Origin: Lachancea kluyveri NRRL Y-12651
Taxonomy: Eukaryota; Ascomycota; Saccharomycetes; Saccharomycetales; Saccharomycetaceae
Reading direction: 5' to 3'
Length of the DNA: 64,000 nt
Assembly: GCA_000149225.2 (NCBI GenBank)
Contig: CM000692.1
Coordinates: 186,001 to 250,000 of the forward strand
The position numbers and the translations under genes are program-made. Below, piece by piece: positions 32,391 to 41,468 of this stretch. Under the pieces are notes generated by a model. The model had not been told where the DNA came from. It made no database searches and saw nothing but the letters and a program-made list of their open reading frames with translations. Within the stretch, counting starts at the first letter, position 1; each line of letters opens with the position of its first letter.

Positions 32391-33149
32391 TCATGACTCG
32401 TCCTCATCATCCTTCTTTGTTATACCAGTTTTGCTCAACAAAGTTTGAATTTCTTGAGGCTTGTAGATTTTCTGGTAAAGTTGACCATTACTACCCTTTT
32501 TAATGGTGGCAAACTCAATTCTATCGTGTGTCAATGCACTACTATCAGTGGTTTTGGACAGGGTTTTTAAAGCCAATTCTATGGCACCATCTAAGTTGAT
32601 GCCATCTTTGTAGTCCATTTGTAACAAAGTTTGTGCTGCAGATGTATTAGCACCAACACTGATAGCCTTCCAGCCAGAGTAGTTACCCGAAGGGTTGGAG
32701 GTGTACAATTGGTAGCCGTAGCGCTCATCATATCCAGCGTAAATAAAGGAAACACCAAAAGGTCTTAGACCACCATGCTGCGTGTAGCCCTGTTTAATAT
32801 CACTCAAACGTCTCACCAAAATCTCTACTGGAATTTCCTCATTGTACGTTTGCAGGTAATTTTGAGCATAAACCCTTGCAGTGTTTATTAGAATCTCAGC
32901 ATCTGCAGTCAAGCCAGCTACAGCCACAGTAATGTTGTCATTCAATTTGTACAATTTTTCGCTAGATGTATCCTGTTCCAATAATTTACTTGTTACCTTA
33001 CGTTCGGCAGCCAACACGATACCGTCAGAGGCCATAATACCAATAGCAGTACCCGCGTGCGAGATAGATTCTAGAGCATATTCGACCTGGTAAAGACGGC
33101 CCTCAGGCGAGAAAATGGTTGTTCTCGAGTCGTATCTTCTGGAACCCAT
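32391..33149 (-). CDS. PRE9: 20S proteasome subunit alpha 3
   Basis: 252 aa; S. cerevisiae Pre9 has 258. The proteasome alpha signature RRYDSRTTIFSPEGRLYQVE opens the protein, followed by ALESISHAGTAIGI and the alpha-ring block SDIKQGYTQHGGLRPFGVSF. Alpha 3 gates the 20S pore and is the one non-essential alpha subunit in S. cerevisiae, where alpha 4 can replace it. An acidic tail (KKDDEDES) closes the chain. A perfect Rpn4 site (33239-33247) lies 90 bp upstream, as expected for a proteasome gene. Divergent from URN1. Confidence 0.97.
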   Translation of the reverse strand: MGSRRYDSRTTIFSPEGRLYQVEYALESISHAGTAIGIMASDGIVLAAERKVTSKLLEQDTSSEKLYKLNDNITVAVAGLTADAEILINTARVYAQNYLQTYNEEIPVEILVRRLSDIKQGYTQHGGLRPFGVSFIYAGYDERYGYQLYTSNPSGNYSGWKAISVGANTSAAQTLLQMDYKDGINLDGAIELALKTLSKTTDSSALTHDRIEFATIKKGSNGQLYQKIYKPQEIQTLLSKTGITKKDDEDES

Positions 33150-33238
33150 TTTTACAAATTATGCTTGGTTTAAACTACTCACTACTTATCAATTACAGGC
33201 TAACCCTTTAACAGATGCCTACACTTTCTATATTTTTT

Positions 33239-33247
33239 TTTGCCACC
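33239..33247 (-). promoter_or_regulatory. PACE element (Rpn4 site) of PRE9
   Basis: The minus strand reads GGTGGCAAA, the exact proteasome-associated control element, 90 bp before the PRE9 ATG. Confidence 0.8.
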
Positions 33248-33254
33248 GAATATA

Positions 33255-33262
33255 TTACCCGG
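33255..33262 (+). promoter_or_regulatory. Reb1 site in the PRE9-URN1 divergent promoter
   Basis: TTACCCGG matches the Reb1 core TTACCCG. It lies 8 bp from the PACE and midway between two divergent genes, where Reb1 commonly keeps a nucleosome-free region. Confidence 0.55.
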
Positions 33263-33379
33263 CTATTCGTAATTAAGGATACCTTGCGAAGTGTCATTAT
33301 GGACGCACGAAGAATGAATCGAGATGTAGTAGTAGAAGTGACAGCGATGAACTACTCAACCAGAATATCTACCTAACTG

Positions 33380-34816
33380 ATGGCACCTAACTGGAATGAG
33401 TTTACTACACCAAGTGGGGACAAGTACTACTACAATTTAGAAACTAAACAATCCACTTTGGAAAAGCCAGCAGGCTTTGATGACCAGAAATCTAGGAAAA
33501 GGCAAAAGTTACAACATAAACCCAAATACCTTGTTCCTTTAGATAAAGGGTGGTCCCTAGTACTATGTAACACGGGTACTAAATTCTATCACAACAAAAT
33601 CACCAACGAGTCTCACTGGACACTGGACGATCCTTGTAGCATAGAACTATTGCAACAATTGGATAAAGAAAAATTGGTGTTGCTTATTGGGATCTCTAGA
33701 GGTTATTATTGTCCGAGAAGAAATGTATATGACGAAATTATAAATGATTTGAAATTTTTAAAGGATAAGAGTCTTGAAAAACAGGGAGTGGAACCTGAGA
33801 TGGCGAGAGCCGATGAAGAACAAGTTGAATATTTGCACCAAGGCGAGGAGCAGGGGCTGGGTTTAGTTACCGGGTACGGGTCTTCTGATGATAGTGAAGA
33901 TGAGAATATAGAGGAAGAAGAGGAAAAGGCAGAAGTAGAGGGAGAGGGAGAGGAAGAGGAAGAGGAAAAAGCTGGTGAGCAAGAAACTGTAGATCAGGCA
34001 GACATTGATGAATTGAATAACCTATCCGAGCCCCCTCAACTTGATGCGAAAAATAGATTCACCATTTTGTTTGATAAGTATAACCTTGATCCATACTCTA
34101 TGTGGGAATTTCAATCCAGAAAAATCAACAAAGATCCAGATTTTTATTTGGTAACAAATGGTTCCTCTAGGAAAGATTTATTTGAGCAATGGTGCACAGA
34201 AACAATTGCAAACTCTAAGGATGCAATTTCTGATGCCAACATAAACGAAAACGACGCAGACCAGCGACAGGAGTCTGAAGCTACACAGAAAGAGGAACAG
34301 GAGGAGAAAAAGGAAGTTGAGGAAGACGGCGAACCTGACGATGAAAATCTGGAACCTACCAGATTCCATTATTTGTCACATATTATATCCAAGTCCAGCA
34401 TAGAACAGACGACAATATTTCTCGATATCAAGAAGGAGAACAAGGCCTTGTTCAAAACTTTCAGAATCAAGAGTTCATTAAAGAAAAAAGATCAAGAAGA
34501 TTTTGCTTCGAAACTATTGTTTTATTACAAAAGGATGGATCTGGAGCAAAGAAAACTGATCTTTCAAAAATTGTTACTGTCTAAATTGGATATAATTCGG
34601 TCTAATTTACGTAACGTCGAAAAACTACGTGACATAGCAACAGAACAGTCCACGCCAGCAGATTCTTACGCAATAGAGACACAACTACTAATGATGGAGG
34701 ATTGTATGGATATCCATGGAAAGCTATCATTCTTACAAGGAGAAGTTCATTATTATATTTTAGGCATAAAGGATAAAACCATACAGTTGAAGCAATTTTT
34801 ACAGAAATTTACATAG
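33380..34816 (+). CDS. URN1: WW/FF-domain pre-mRNA splicing factor Urn1
   Basis: 478 aa against 465 in S. cerevisiae. The N-terminal WW domain (WNEFTTPSGDKYYYNLETKQ, about 4-32) is followed by a second WW-like unit (GWSLVLCNTGTKFYHNKITN, about 57-84). A long Glu-rich stretch (about 165-205) precedes an FF-domain region near 225-265 (RFTILFDKYNLDPYSMWEF). The C-half is helical. Urn1 associates with spliceosomal complexes. Its stop is only 10 bp from the stop of the convergent aldo-keto reductase gene. Confidence 0.92.
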   Translation: MAPNWNEFTTPSGDKYYYNLETKQSTLEKPAGFDDQKSRKRQKLQHKPKYLVPLDKGWSLVLCNTGTKFYHNKITNESHWTLDDPCSIELLQQLDKEKLVLLIGISRGYYCPRRNVYDEIINDLKFLKDKSLEKQGVEPEMARADEEQVEYLHQGEEQGLGLVTGYGSSDDSEDENIEEEEEKAEVEGEGEEEEEEKAGEQETVDQADIDELNNLSEPPQLDAKNRFTILFDKYNLDPYSMWEFQSRKINKDPDFYLVTNGSSRKDLFEQWCTETIANSKDAISDANINENDADQRQESEATQKEEQEEKKEVEEDGEPDDENLEPTRFHYLSHIISKSSIEQTTIFLDIKKENKALFKTFRIKSSLKKKDQEDFASKLLFYYKRMDLEQRKLIFQKLLLSKLDIIRSNLRNVEKLRDIATEQSTPADSYAIETQLLMMEDCMDIHGKLSFLQGEVHYYILGIKDKTIQLKQFLQKFT

Positions 34817-34826
34817 GGTGATAAGT

Positions 34827-35696
34827 TCAGCCCTCGTATTTAATGGGATCCCATTTGGGCTGAGAAAGGTAGTATTGATCGTCATGGGTCAACTTTTTCA
34901 AATCTGCGCTGCTCAATTCGAAATCACAAGATTTTATATTTTCTTTCAACCTATCTTCGTGTACAGTCTTTACCAAGGGAACAAAGCCCATTTGTAAAGA
35001 CCAATTAACCAAAATCTGAGCAGAAGTCTGTTCCGGGTAGGAGTCTTCGACTAGCTTCACCAATTCAGGGTCTTGGAGACGGCGCGCCCTCGTTAAGGGT
35101 GAGTATGCCTGAATAACCATCCCCTTTTGATGACAGTAATTCGACAGTTCCTTTCTGGTCAACCAAGGATTTAATTCATATTGATTAACCATAGGATCTA
35201 TTTTTAAACCATCCCACTGGTACATTTCTTCTAGGTGTTGAATACCATAATTAGAAACACCAATTGCTTTGATTTTGCCTGTTTCATAGTATTCCTGAAA
35301 TGCCTTCCATGTACCTAGTCTTTTTTCCTTGTTAGTCAATGGGGCATGAATTAAGAACAAGTCGATATAATCCAACTCCTTTACCCTATTCAAGGATTCT
35401 TCAATAGATTTTTTGGCGGATTCATAACCTTGATCCTGTGTTTTAATTTTTGTCGTAAAAAATATGTCACTTCTCGATACCTTAGGGGACTCTTCAAGAA
35501 ACTTGGTGATACCCAAACAAGCCTCGCGTTCATTTCCATACAATTGCGCACTGTCGACTTGTCTGTAACCTAGCTTCAAGGCATTGTGGACAATATTAGT
35601 TGTCTCCTCCTTGGGTGTCTGGTAAAGGCCTAGACCTAAACACGGCATCTTCACGCCATTTTTCAAAGCATGTGTAGTTCCTGGAGTGAATCTCAT
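34827..35696 (-). CDS. Aldo-keto reductase (YJR096W-like)
   Basis: 289 aa NADPH-dependent aldo-keto reductase closest in my reading to S. cerevisiae YJR096W (282 aa), which reduces xylose, arabinose and other aldehydes. The catalytic tetrad is complete: D48 and Y53 in YRQVDSAQLYGNE, K83 in TTKIKTQ and H117 in LIHAPL. GVSNYGIQHLEEM and the cofactor-end segment LVKTVHEDRLKENI are also present. It sits between URN1 and CAF130, where the two S. cerevisiae chromosomes carry no such gene, so it was gained here or relocated in the other lineage. Confidence 0.92.
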   Translation of the reverse strand: MRFTPGTTHALKNGVKMPCLGLGLYQTPKEETTNIVHNALKLGYRQVDSAQLYGNEREACLGITKFLEESPKVSRSDIFFTTKIKTQDQGYESAKKSIEESLNRVKELDYIDLFLIHAPLTNKEKRLGTWKAFQEYYETGKIKAIGVSNYGIQHLEEMYQWDGLKIDPMVNQYELNPWLTRKELSNYCHQKGMVIQAYSPLTRARRLQDPELVKLVEDSYPEQTSAQILVNWSLQMGFVPLVKTVHEDRLKENIKSCDFELSSADLKKLTHDDQYYLSQPKWDPIKYEG

Positions 35697-35982
35697 GAGA
35701 TAATTTGGGAATCAACTTGGATAGTTTTATAGAATATTTGAGCCATCCTGGAATATTCAAGATAATACCTGTTTAAATATTCCTAATCTTTGTCCCAGGT
35801 TCTTTTTGTGCAACTTATTTGCTTTACATTACAAACATTCCTAGGGCACGTAATGTGAATATACTACTAAAACAAACACGAGAGCAAAATAAAAAAACAA
35901 CGAGGAAAAAAAAAAAAAGAAAATGAAAAAAGAAACAAGTATACAATATCGTCTAGTGCTTATAAACATATTCTAAATATTA

Positions 35983-38900
35983 TTACTCATCATCGTCATC
36001 CTCTTCATAAACACCTTCCACAATATCATTGTAGTCTATCCCGAACTCTGCGAGAAATTCTCGATACATCATTTCTTTGTCGGTCATGTACATGCCCATG
36101 ATTTCATCGTCTTGGTAAATAATTTTACGCCCAAACACAGCAGTCTTATTAGTGAGGGAATATTTCCCAATAAATCCTCTTAATGCTGTTAACGCATTGC
36201 GTTCATTAGTTGTTCCTGGAGGTATTAGCATCATCAACTTTTTGTTGTGCTCGGACATTGTGTCATTCATCTCCAAAGTATCAGGCGCGTCGATATCATC
36301 TTTTTCGCTTTCCTTGACAGGCGTGCCCTGTTCTTGGGTATCTTGGGAAGTTGCAACTATTTGAGATTTCAGCTTGAAAAATAGGTCTCTTGCTTCAGGC
36401 ACGATACCAATCCAATTCATCAACAAGGTTTGGAGTTCAAAAATATACTCTGAGTCAGTGAAATCAAACTTCTTCTTTTGCATCAGCGTATCGACCATGA
36501 AACAAACCAGCTTCATCAGTCCAATGACGTGAGGTGGAACACTAAACTCATCCTCGTCTTCGAAATTCTCATCCAGTTCTTCATTTTCACTATCAAAGGA
36601 CTCACGCAACTTGCTTGAAAAGAAAATTGCTGCATTTGTAAAAAACTCTTGTAGCAGCATATTAACCTCTATGGAGGACAGAATAATTGGGCCCTGCCTA
36701 GAAAAGGGTAAAGTCAGTTCTGAAGTAGAGGAACCCTGTGCCAATCCATCTAAAGCGTCCAAGTTTTTACTCTTTTCTTCGTCATCTTCGTAGGTAATGT
36801 TGCCACGTAGACCCATCACTAGTTCAAAAATGTAATGTATCACCGAATGGTTGATCTCTAAGTGAGTGATGAACCAGATGAGCACACGCCTGTAACCACT
36901 ACACATTAACATCTCATCCATCATTCTCCAAACCAAGTCGCTATTGTGGTACATCATTTTCTCGAACAAGGAATCTTCACACCATTTCTCGTAGATAAAA
37001 TCGCTGGTGAGTTCATTTTCTGTTTTGATCGTGGTTGCGTTGCTGCTTTTATCTCCATCCTGATTACCTAACGCCCTCCTTACGATTGCTTCTTCCTGTT
37101 CCAACTTGACGCATGTGGCAATGCTCCTCAGTATGAAAGAGGCATGGTTCCGTTCTAGCTTTTTTCTTGTAGCTTCTTTCATCAGATAATGAACTACATC
37201 AGCATGCAGTTTTGTAACAAAAATATATGCATCTGTGTAGTAAAAATTTAGGCCACGGGGGATGTCCCTCCAGTCCCTACCATTAAAATCAAATTCAACG
37301 GTGTCTCTAGAACGTACAGCCAGGGGCTTCGACGTGGTAGACATAACCACATTTTGTTGCGGAGGTAGTTGATCTTCATGTGAATCTTGCAAATGCTTCT
37401 TGGTATCTTCTTGATCACCCTCTTCCCCACCACCATCCTCATTCTCGGGCACTAGACTATCATCATCAAATACACAATGACAACGTTTGTAGTATCCTCT
37501 CACTTCCTTGATTCTTTCTCTGCTCTCAATATCCTCCAGCTCATCATCGGCCATAAGCTCTGTATCAACTTCGTTGTAATCATCAAACTCATAATCAAAC
37601 ATGTACTTGACATCTTCGTCAAATCTATCACCGGGCTGGAGATCACTCAACAGGTCGGTAAGCGTTTCTAATTCAATACCCAATGCTAGCATAGTAGCTG
37701 CATGTGACCTTAAGTCTGCATATAGTGCACCGTTGCACAGCTTGCGCCCATGCGGAGACATGAATAAATTGATAGGTTCATGTTTAAAGTCGTGGGATTT
37801 GTAACGTGCGTGTCCATTTATAATTGTAGCCAGGACACTCCTCAAAGCAGATGCTCCGCGGATAGTTGCACGGACCATTACAGGTGTGTTGAAAGTTTCC
37901 TGTTCTTCTTCTAATCTATCAATCTCTAAACCCAAAAGCACCACGCATGTAAGATTTTTCCACAGAGAAATCATCGGTAGTAAAAAGGGGTTCATCTGTA
38001 TGGGCCTGTTGCTGTAAAGCTTGTAGATGGTATACGTTGCCAAAATATCAACCATGTAGATCAGCTCTAGATCTTGTGTGTTCAATCCCTGTGGTAACCA
38101 CTTATACAGATTTTTACGCCAGTCGACAGAGTCATCACTGTTGTTGATTTCGTTCAACCTTGTAAAATCATCACAGTTTAGCCTGGATAAGGTAGCGTTG
38201 ATAATTTTTTGCAGATTAAAGCATATATGCAGGGTCCAAGTGTCCTTGTTCAAAGGTTGGACCAGATCAGCAGTAATTTCCGGATACATCAACCCTAAAA
38301 ACATATCGGAAAGTAGATCCAGCGAGACGATATGCTTGTCATTTGGAGGAGGCTGCGTTACCGGATCAGCCAGGCAACAGAAAGTCAGAAAGCATGATTT
38401 CAATAATGGCGTCGGATCGTCGTTTAACCCCAGTACTTTGTACAGAGCATCGTGCCTACGTTTTGTGTGCGCAAACACGTTGGGAATTTCTAATGTGCCA
38501 TCTTCATTCAATTCAAAAGAGTACACCTGTTCCTGAGTATTGGTCTTTTGTTGGGTCCAGTAATCCTCGTTAAAGTCGTCTATAGCCGCCGATGAGGTGT
38601 AATCGTCGCCGGTGATCGGTTTGATACAGCCCGAGTCTCGTGATACTGGACCTTCGACGAACCACCCTTCTAATTCCGGCATGATCTCTTTGCTCGCAGT
38701 AAATTTGTCTGTCAGAGCGATGAAGAATTTATGAAATATCTCTTGTGTCCCGTGGTAGTGCGTTCTAAAGGTATACCAGGTATGGCATCCGTTGAATTCG
38801 GGAAGTTTGTTGTATTGATACACCAGCGCTTTGAGCAAGCCTGGAATGTTGCCTAATAGGATAGATTCTATCATAGGCTTAGCATGTAGCAAATAATCTA

Positions 38901-39381
38901 GCAGTAAGTTGTAATCTGGATCCAATATCAAGAATTCGTTTTGTTTGTCCAGTAGAAAAATCAACGACAGTTTGTATTCTGCTGTATTGTGTTTCGTGTA
39001 TTCCAAAGGAACGTTCTTATTTTGCAACAGCAAATCTGTGAAACGCAAAAGTACCAGTGTACTGGTAGACCATCGCTTTACCAACTTCTTATAGCCGTCT
39101 GTCGATCGTACTTGGGAATGTTGCCACTGCTTATAGGATGAGAGGTCAACCCGACCACAGGAAAGATCATAATACAACTCTAGGATCGAGTGGCCGGGAA
39201 GTGTGACGAATAAAGACAGTATCAGCATTTCCTGTACCACGGCATCGGGAAACTCTTCGACGTGCGGTATGGTTAAGTTTCTTTGGTCCGGATAATAATC
39301 TTTGCATAACCTGCTTAAAGCCATTCCCTTATGGGTTTCATCGTGCGAGTCAACTGAGACTGCCTTCTTTTTCTTGGTCAT
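35983..39381 (-). CDS. CAF130: CCR4-NOT complex subunit Caf130
   Basis: 1132 aa against 1122 in S. cerevisiae, starting MTKKKKAVS like Caf130. Caf130 is a yeast-specific subunit of the CCR4-NOT deadenylase/transcription complex and links it to Btt1 and ribosomal-protein mRNA control. No named domain, but long helical blocks are visible: VVQEMLILSLFVTLPGHSIL near the N-terminus, DEMLMCSGYRRVLIWFITHL near 830 and an acidic tail (EEDDDDE). Acidic loops occur near 600-640. The neighbours PRE9/URN1 and SUE1/PEX4 match the CAF130 locus. Promoter shared with SUE1. Confidence 0.88.
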   Translation of the reverse strand: MTKKKKAVSVDSHDETHKGMALSRLCKDYYPDQRNLTIPHVEEFPDAVVQEMLILSLFVTLPGHSILELYYDLSCGRVDLSSYKQWQHSQVRSTDGYKKLVKRWSTSTLVLLRFTDLLLQNKNVPLEYTKHNTAEYKLSLIFLLDKQNEFLILDPDYNLLLDYLLHAKPMIESILLGNIPGLLKALVYQYNKLPEFNGCHTWYTFRTHYHGTQEIFHKFFIALTDKFTASKEIMPELEGWFVEGPVSRDSGCIKPITGDDYTSSAAIDDFNEDYWTQQKTNTQEQVYSFELNEDGTLEIPNVFAHTKRRHDALYKVLGLNDDPTPLLKSCFLTFCCLADPVTQPPPNDKHIVSLDLLSDMFLGLMYPEITADLVQPLNKDTWTLHICFNLQKIINATLSRLNCDDFTRLNEINNSDDSVDWRKNLYKWLPQGLNTQDLELIYMVDILATYTIYKLYSNRPIQMNPFLLPMISLWKNLTCVVLLGLEIDRLEEEQETFNTPVMVRATIRGASALRSVLATIINGHARYKSHDFKHEPINLFMSPHGRKLCNGALYADLRSHAATMLALGIELETLTDLLSDLQPGDRFDEDVKYMFDYEFDDYNEVDTELMADDELEDIESRERIKEVRGYYKRCHCVFDDDSLVPENEDGGGEEGDQEDTKKHLQDSHEDQLPPQQNVVMSTTSKPLAVRSRDTVEFDFNGRDWRDIPRGLNFYYTDAYIFVTKLHADVVHYLMKEATRKKLERNHASFILRSIATCVKLEQEEAIVRRALGNQDGDKSSNATTIKTENELTSDFIYEKWCEDSLFEKMMYHNSDLVWRMMDEMLMCSGYRRVLIWFITHLEINHSVIHYIFELVMGLRGNITYEDDEEKSKNLDALDGLAQGSSTSELTLPFSRQGPIILSSIEVNMLLQEFFTNAAIFFSSKLRESFDSENEELDENFEDEDEFSVPPHVIGLMKLVCFMVDTLMQKKKFDFTDSEYIFELQTLLMNWIGIVPEARDLFFKLKSQIVATSQDTQEQGTPVKESEKDDIDAPDTLEMNDTMSEHNKKLMMLIPPGTTNERNALTALRGFIGKYSLTNKTAVFGRKIIYQDDEIMGMYMTDKEMMYREFLAEFGIDYNDIVEGVYEEDDDDE

Positions 39382-39794
39382 ATCTTATTGTTTGAGCGAC
39401 CTGTTCCCGTCTTTTTTGTTGGCTTGCTCTCTTGCCACTGGGCTTCTCGTCGCTATTCTCTGTTTCAATGACCAAATTGAAAGCTGAAGGAAAAGTTCAT
39501 GTACCGCTTAGTCATTGTATACGCATGTAACTATCGACGAGAGCACGTGATGACCACCGCGGACTCCGTAATTGTTTATGTAATATATTACGAGGGTAAT
39601 ATATCATTAAATACGGAGTCATAACGTCCGTACCCGAAAACAAAAAAAAAAAGGGGTGGGGAAGATGGATCCAGGCTCAGTTTTCACCCGATAATTCCTT
39701 AGACGTCAGATAGGTGACACTCGAGTATATAAGGGAGCTCCACTATTCTGTAATCAGAATACACCTGGGAACGCAAGGAGTTAAAGACAAAAAA
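39382..39794. other. Divergent promoter of CAF130 and SUE1
   Basis: 413 bp. Contains GCACGTGA at 39543-39550, CGGACTCCG at 39560-39568, an inverted repeat GACTCCGTA (39562-39570) with TACGGAGTC (39612-39620) enclosing the 12-bp palindrome GTAATATATTAC (39580-39591), and the SUE1 TATA box at 39726-39733. Confidence 0.65.
39726..39733 (+). promoter_or_regulatory. TATA box of SUE1 that decides the start codon
   Basis: TATATAAG. An upstream in-frame ATG at 39714 lies before this box, so transcripts from it cannot include that codon. The next ATG (39795), 69 bp downstream, is therefore taken as the start. Confidence 0.65.
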
Positions 39795-40556
39795 ATGAAG
39801 CAAAGTAGGCTTTTTTCAACAACTGCAACGAATATGATCAAGAAGAAAAACAGTGATATCTTTAGATTGCTACCTAAGGTCCCAACGACGCAATTCTTAG
39901 AGCCTCGAGAACTCACAAGAGATATCTTGTTTAGTGGCTACAGACCTGTAACGTACCCAGTGAAGGAAAACCCATTCTTCAATATTGGTACCCAAAGGAA
40001 GGGTCTCGCCGGCGAAACTAGCGCGAAGAAGGAATACAAAAATGAAGCAGAACGTGAAAACGAAAAAGAAGAACACAATGTGATGGCAGGCCCCCGTGGC
40101 ACCGGCGGAATCGTTTCAGGCGGAGTTAACGGAACGTGGCGTTATAATCCTCGCATTCCAACAAAGTTGCTGCCATATAATCTATGGAGTTCAAGCACCA
40201 TGGCAATGGAGTACTACCCAGAGTGGTTAAACGTTCCGAAAACTATTGCTAACAAGTTGAAGCCATTTGATATGCCCATCGTTAGTGTAAAAGACAAAAA
40301 ACAGTACAATCCAACGCACCGGTGCGCATTTAATGGGGTTTTAGAAGAGCAGTTGCCGTTTGCCAAGGAAGAAGAGAATAAACAACAATTAAGCGATAAT
40401 AATAGCCTTGTCTTGGAGGGAGAAGGTGTCCACAAAATCAAGCACGCTTACATGAACTATCGTAAGAAGAAACAGAACGGCAAGTTCTTAGATAAAAAGT
40501 TATCCAAGCAGGTGGACCAGTTTATCAAGTATTTGAAAGAGAAGGAGGGTAGTTGA
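39795..40556 (+). CDS. SUE1: Mitochondrial protein Sue1 (degradation of unstable cytochrome c)
   Basis: 253 aa from the ATG downstream of the TATA box; S. cerevisiae Sue1 is about 206 aa. The N-terminus MKQSRLFSTTATNMIKKK has the basic, Ser/Thr-rich character of a mitochondrial presequence. The core FSGYRPVTYPVKENPFFNI, NGTWRYNPRIPTKLLPYNLW and EYYPEWLNVPKTIANKLKPF is the recognisable part. Extra Lys/Glu-rich loops explain the greater length. Identification leans on these motifs plus synteny (CAF130/URN1 on one side, PEX4/PHB1/NCE102 on the other). Confidence 0.8.
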   Translation: MKQSRLFSTTATNMIKKKNSDIFRLLPKVPTTQFLEPRELTRDILFSGYRPVTYPVKENPFFNIGTQRKGLAGETSAKKEYKNEAERENEKEEHNVMAGPRGTGGIVSGGVNGTWRYNPRIPTKLLPYNLWSSSTMAMEYYPEWLNVPKTIANKLKPFDMPIVSVKDKKQYNPTHRCAFNGVLEEQLPFAKEEENKQQLSDNNSLVLEGEGVHKIKHAYMNYRKKKQNGKFLDKKLSKQVDQFIKYLKEKEGS

Positions 40557-41066
40557 ATTCGCAGTGAACCCAGAGACTGCATGGAAACGATCCGGAATTG
40601 TTTCACATTATCTCCTGTTGAGGATCGTGCTGGAAAATTGCACCCACTTTATATAGCTGGACTTATATTCTATACCTCTTGCGGGAATTTATTCAATACA
40701 TTTGCATTCAACTCACATCTTTGGGTTCAATCGAACGATTGCTACTAAATACACATGTAAGGAAAACATGCTGTAACAGCGCTGCCGCCGCTTGGAATTG
40801 GTATGCCAATGCGAAGACTGCAGAAAGTTTACACCATAGCGGATGATAAAGACCAACGGCAATGGCCTTTTGCTACAATCCTCCGATTTAGAATGTAAAA
40901 CTGTAAACATAATCCTGAAAAACATTGCTATTCTCACTTTTACGGGTTCTACAACAATTATCGGACAAGGTTTCAAGAATTGAGCCAGAAAAGGGTGCGG
41001 AAAAGAGATTTATGGTATGGAAAGTGTATTTCAATAGTCGCATGGATTTTTACTAAAAAATTTGGG
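40557..41066. other. 3' flanks of SUE1 and the first RidA gene
   Basis: 510 bp between convergent genes. No gene supported; a frame on the minus strand at 40713-40976 starts at a non-ATG codon and has no family. Confidence 0.5.
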
Positions 41067-41468
41067 TTATTCAGCTTCGCTAGATTTGGCTACACTTCCC
41101 GGTTCAATTTTGATCCCTTCATTAGTAAAGCCTACGACGGCAGAACTTTTACATGATCGATTAGTGAAATAATCCTTGTAAACCTTGTTGGCAACAGGCA
41201 CGTACTTTCCATCGGCAACGAAAAGTAAAACTTTTACCACTTGGTCAAGGGAGGAGCAGCCACTCTTAGACAAGACTATTCTCAAATTTTCAATGGCGTT
41301 TCTTGTTTGCTGTTCCAGGTCTTCGGGAAGTTCGCCAGTCTTTGGGTCAGTGCCGACACATCCAGAAGTATAAACTAGCGGAGTGTTTGAGGTAGAAATG
41401 AATGCAGAAGAAAACATAGAATGTGACTCTGGGGCATCCTTGTTTTCCCGGGTAGTGTTAGTTGGCAC
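41067..41468 (-). CDS. RidA/YjgF-family protein, copy 1 (lacks key active-site residues)
   Basis: 133 aa of the RidA (YjgF/YER057c/UK114) family, whose active members hydrolyse reactive enamines and imines made by PLP enzymes; S. cerevisiae has Hmf1 and Mmf1. The fold landmarks TSGCVGTDPKTGELPEDLEQ and QTRNAIENLRIVLSKSGCSS are intact. The C-terminal active-site arginine, seen as PCRSC in copy 2, reads SCKSS here, and the following glutamate motif VELECVA reads IEPGSVA. Copy 1 may therefore be non-catalytic. It shares a 193-bp near-identical tract (41203-41395) with copy 2, while its ends have diverged. Located between SUE1 and PEX4. Confidence 0.88.
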   Translation of the reverse strand: MPTNTTRENKDAPESHSMFSSAFISTSNTPLVYTSGCVGTDPKTGELPEDLEQQTRNAIENLRIVLSKSGCSSLDQVVKVLLFVADGKYVPVANKVYKDYFTNRSCKSSAVVGFTNEGIKIEPGSVAKSSEAE

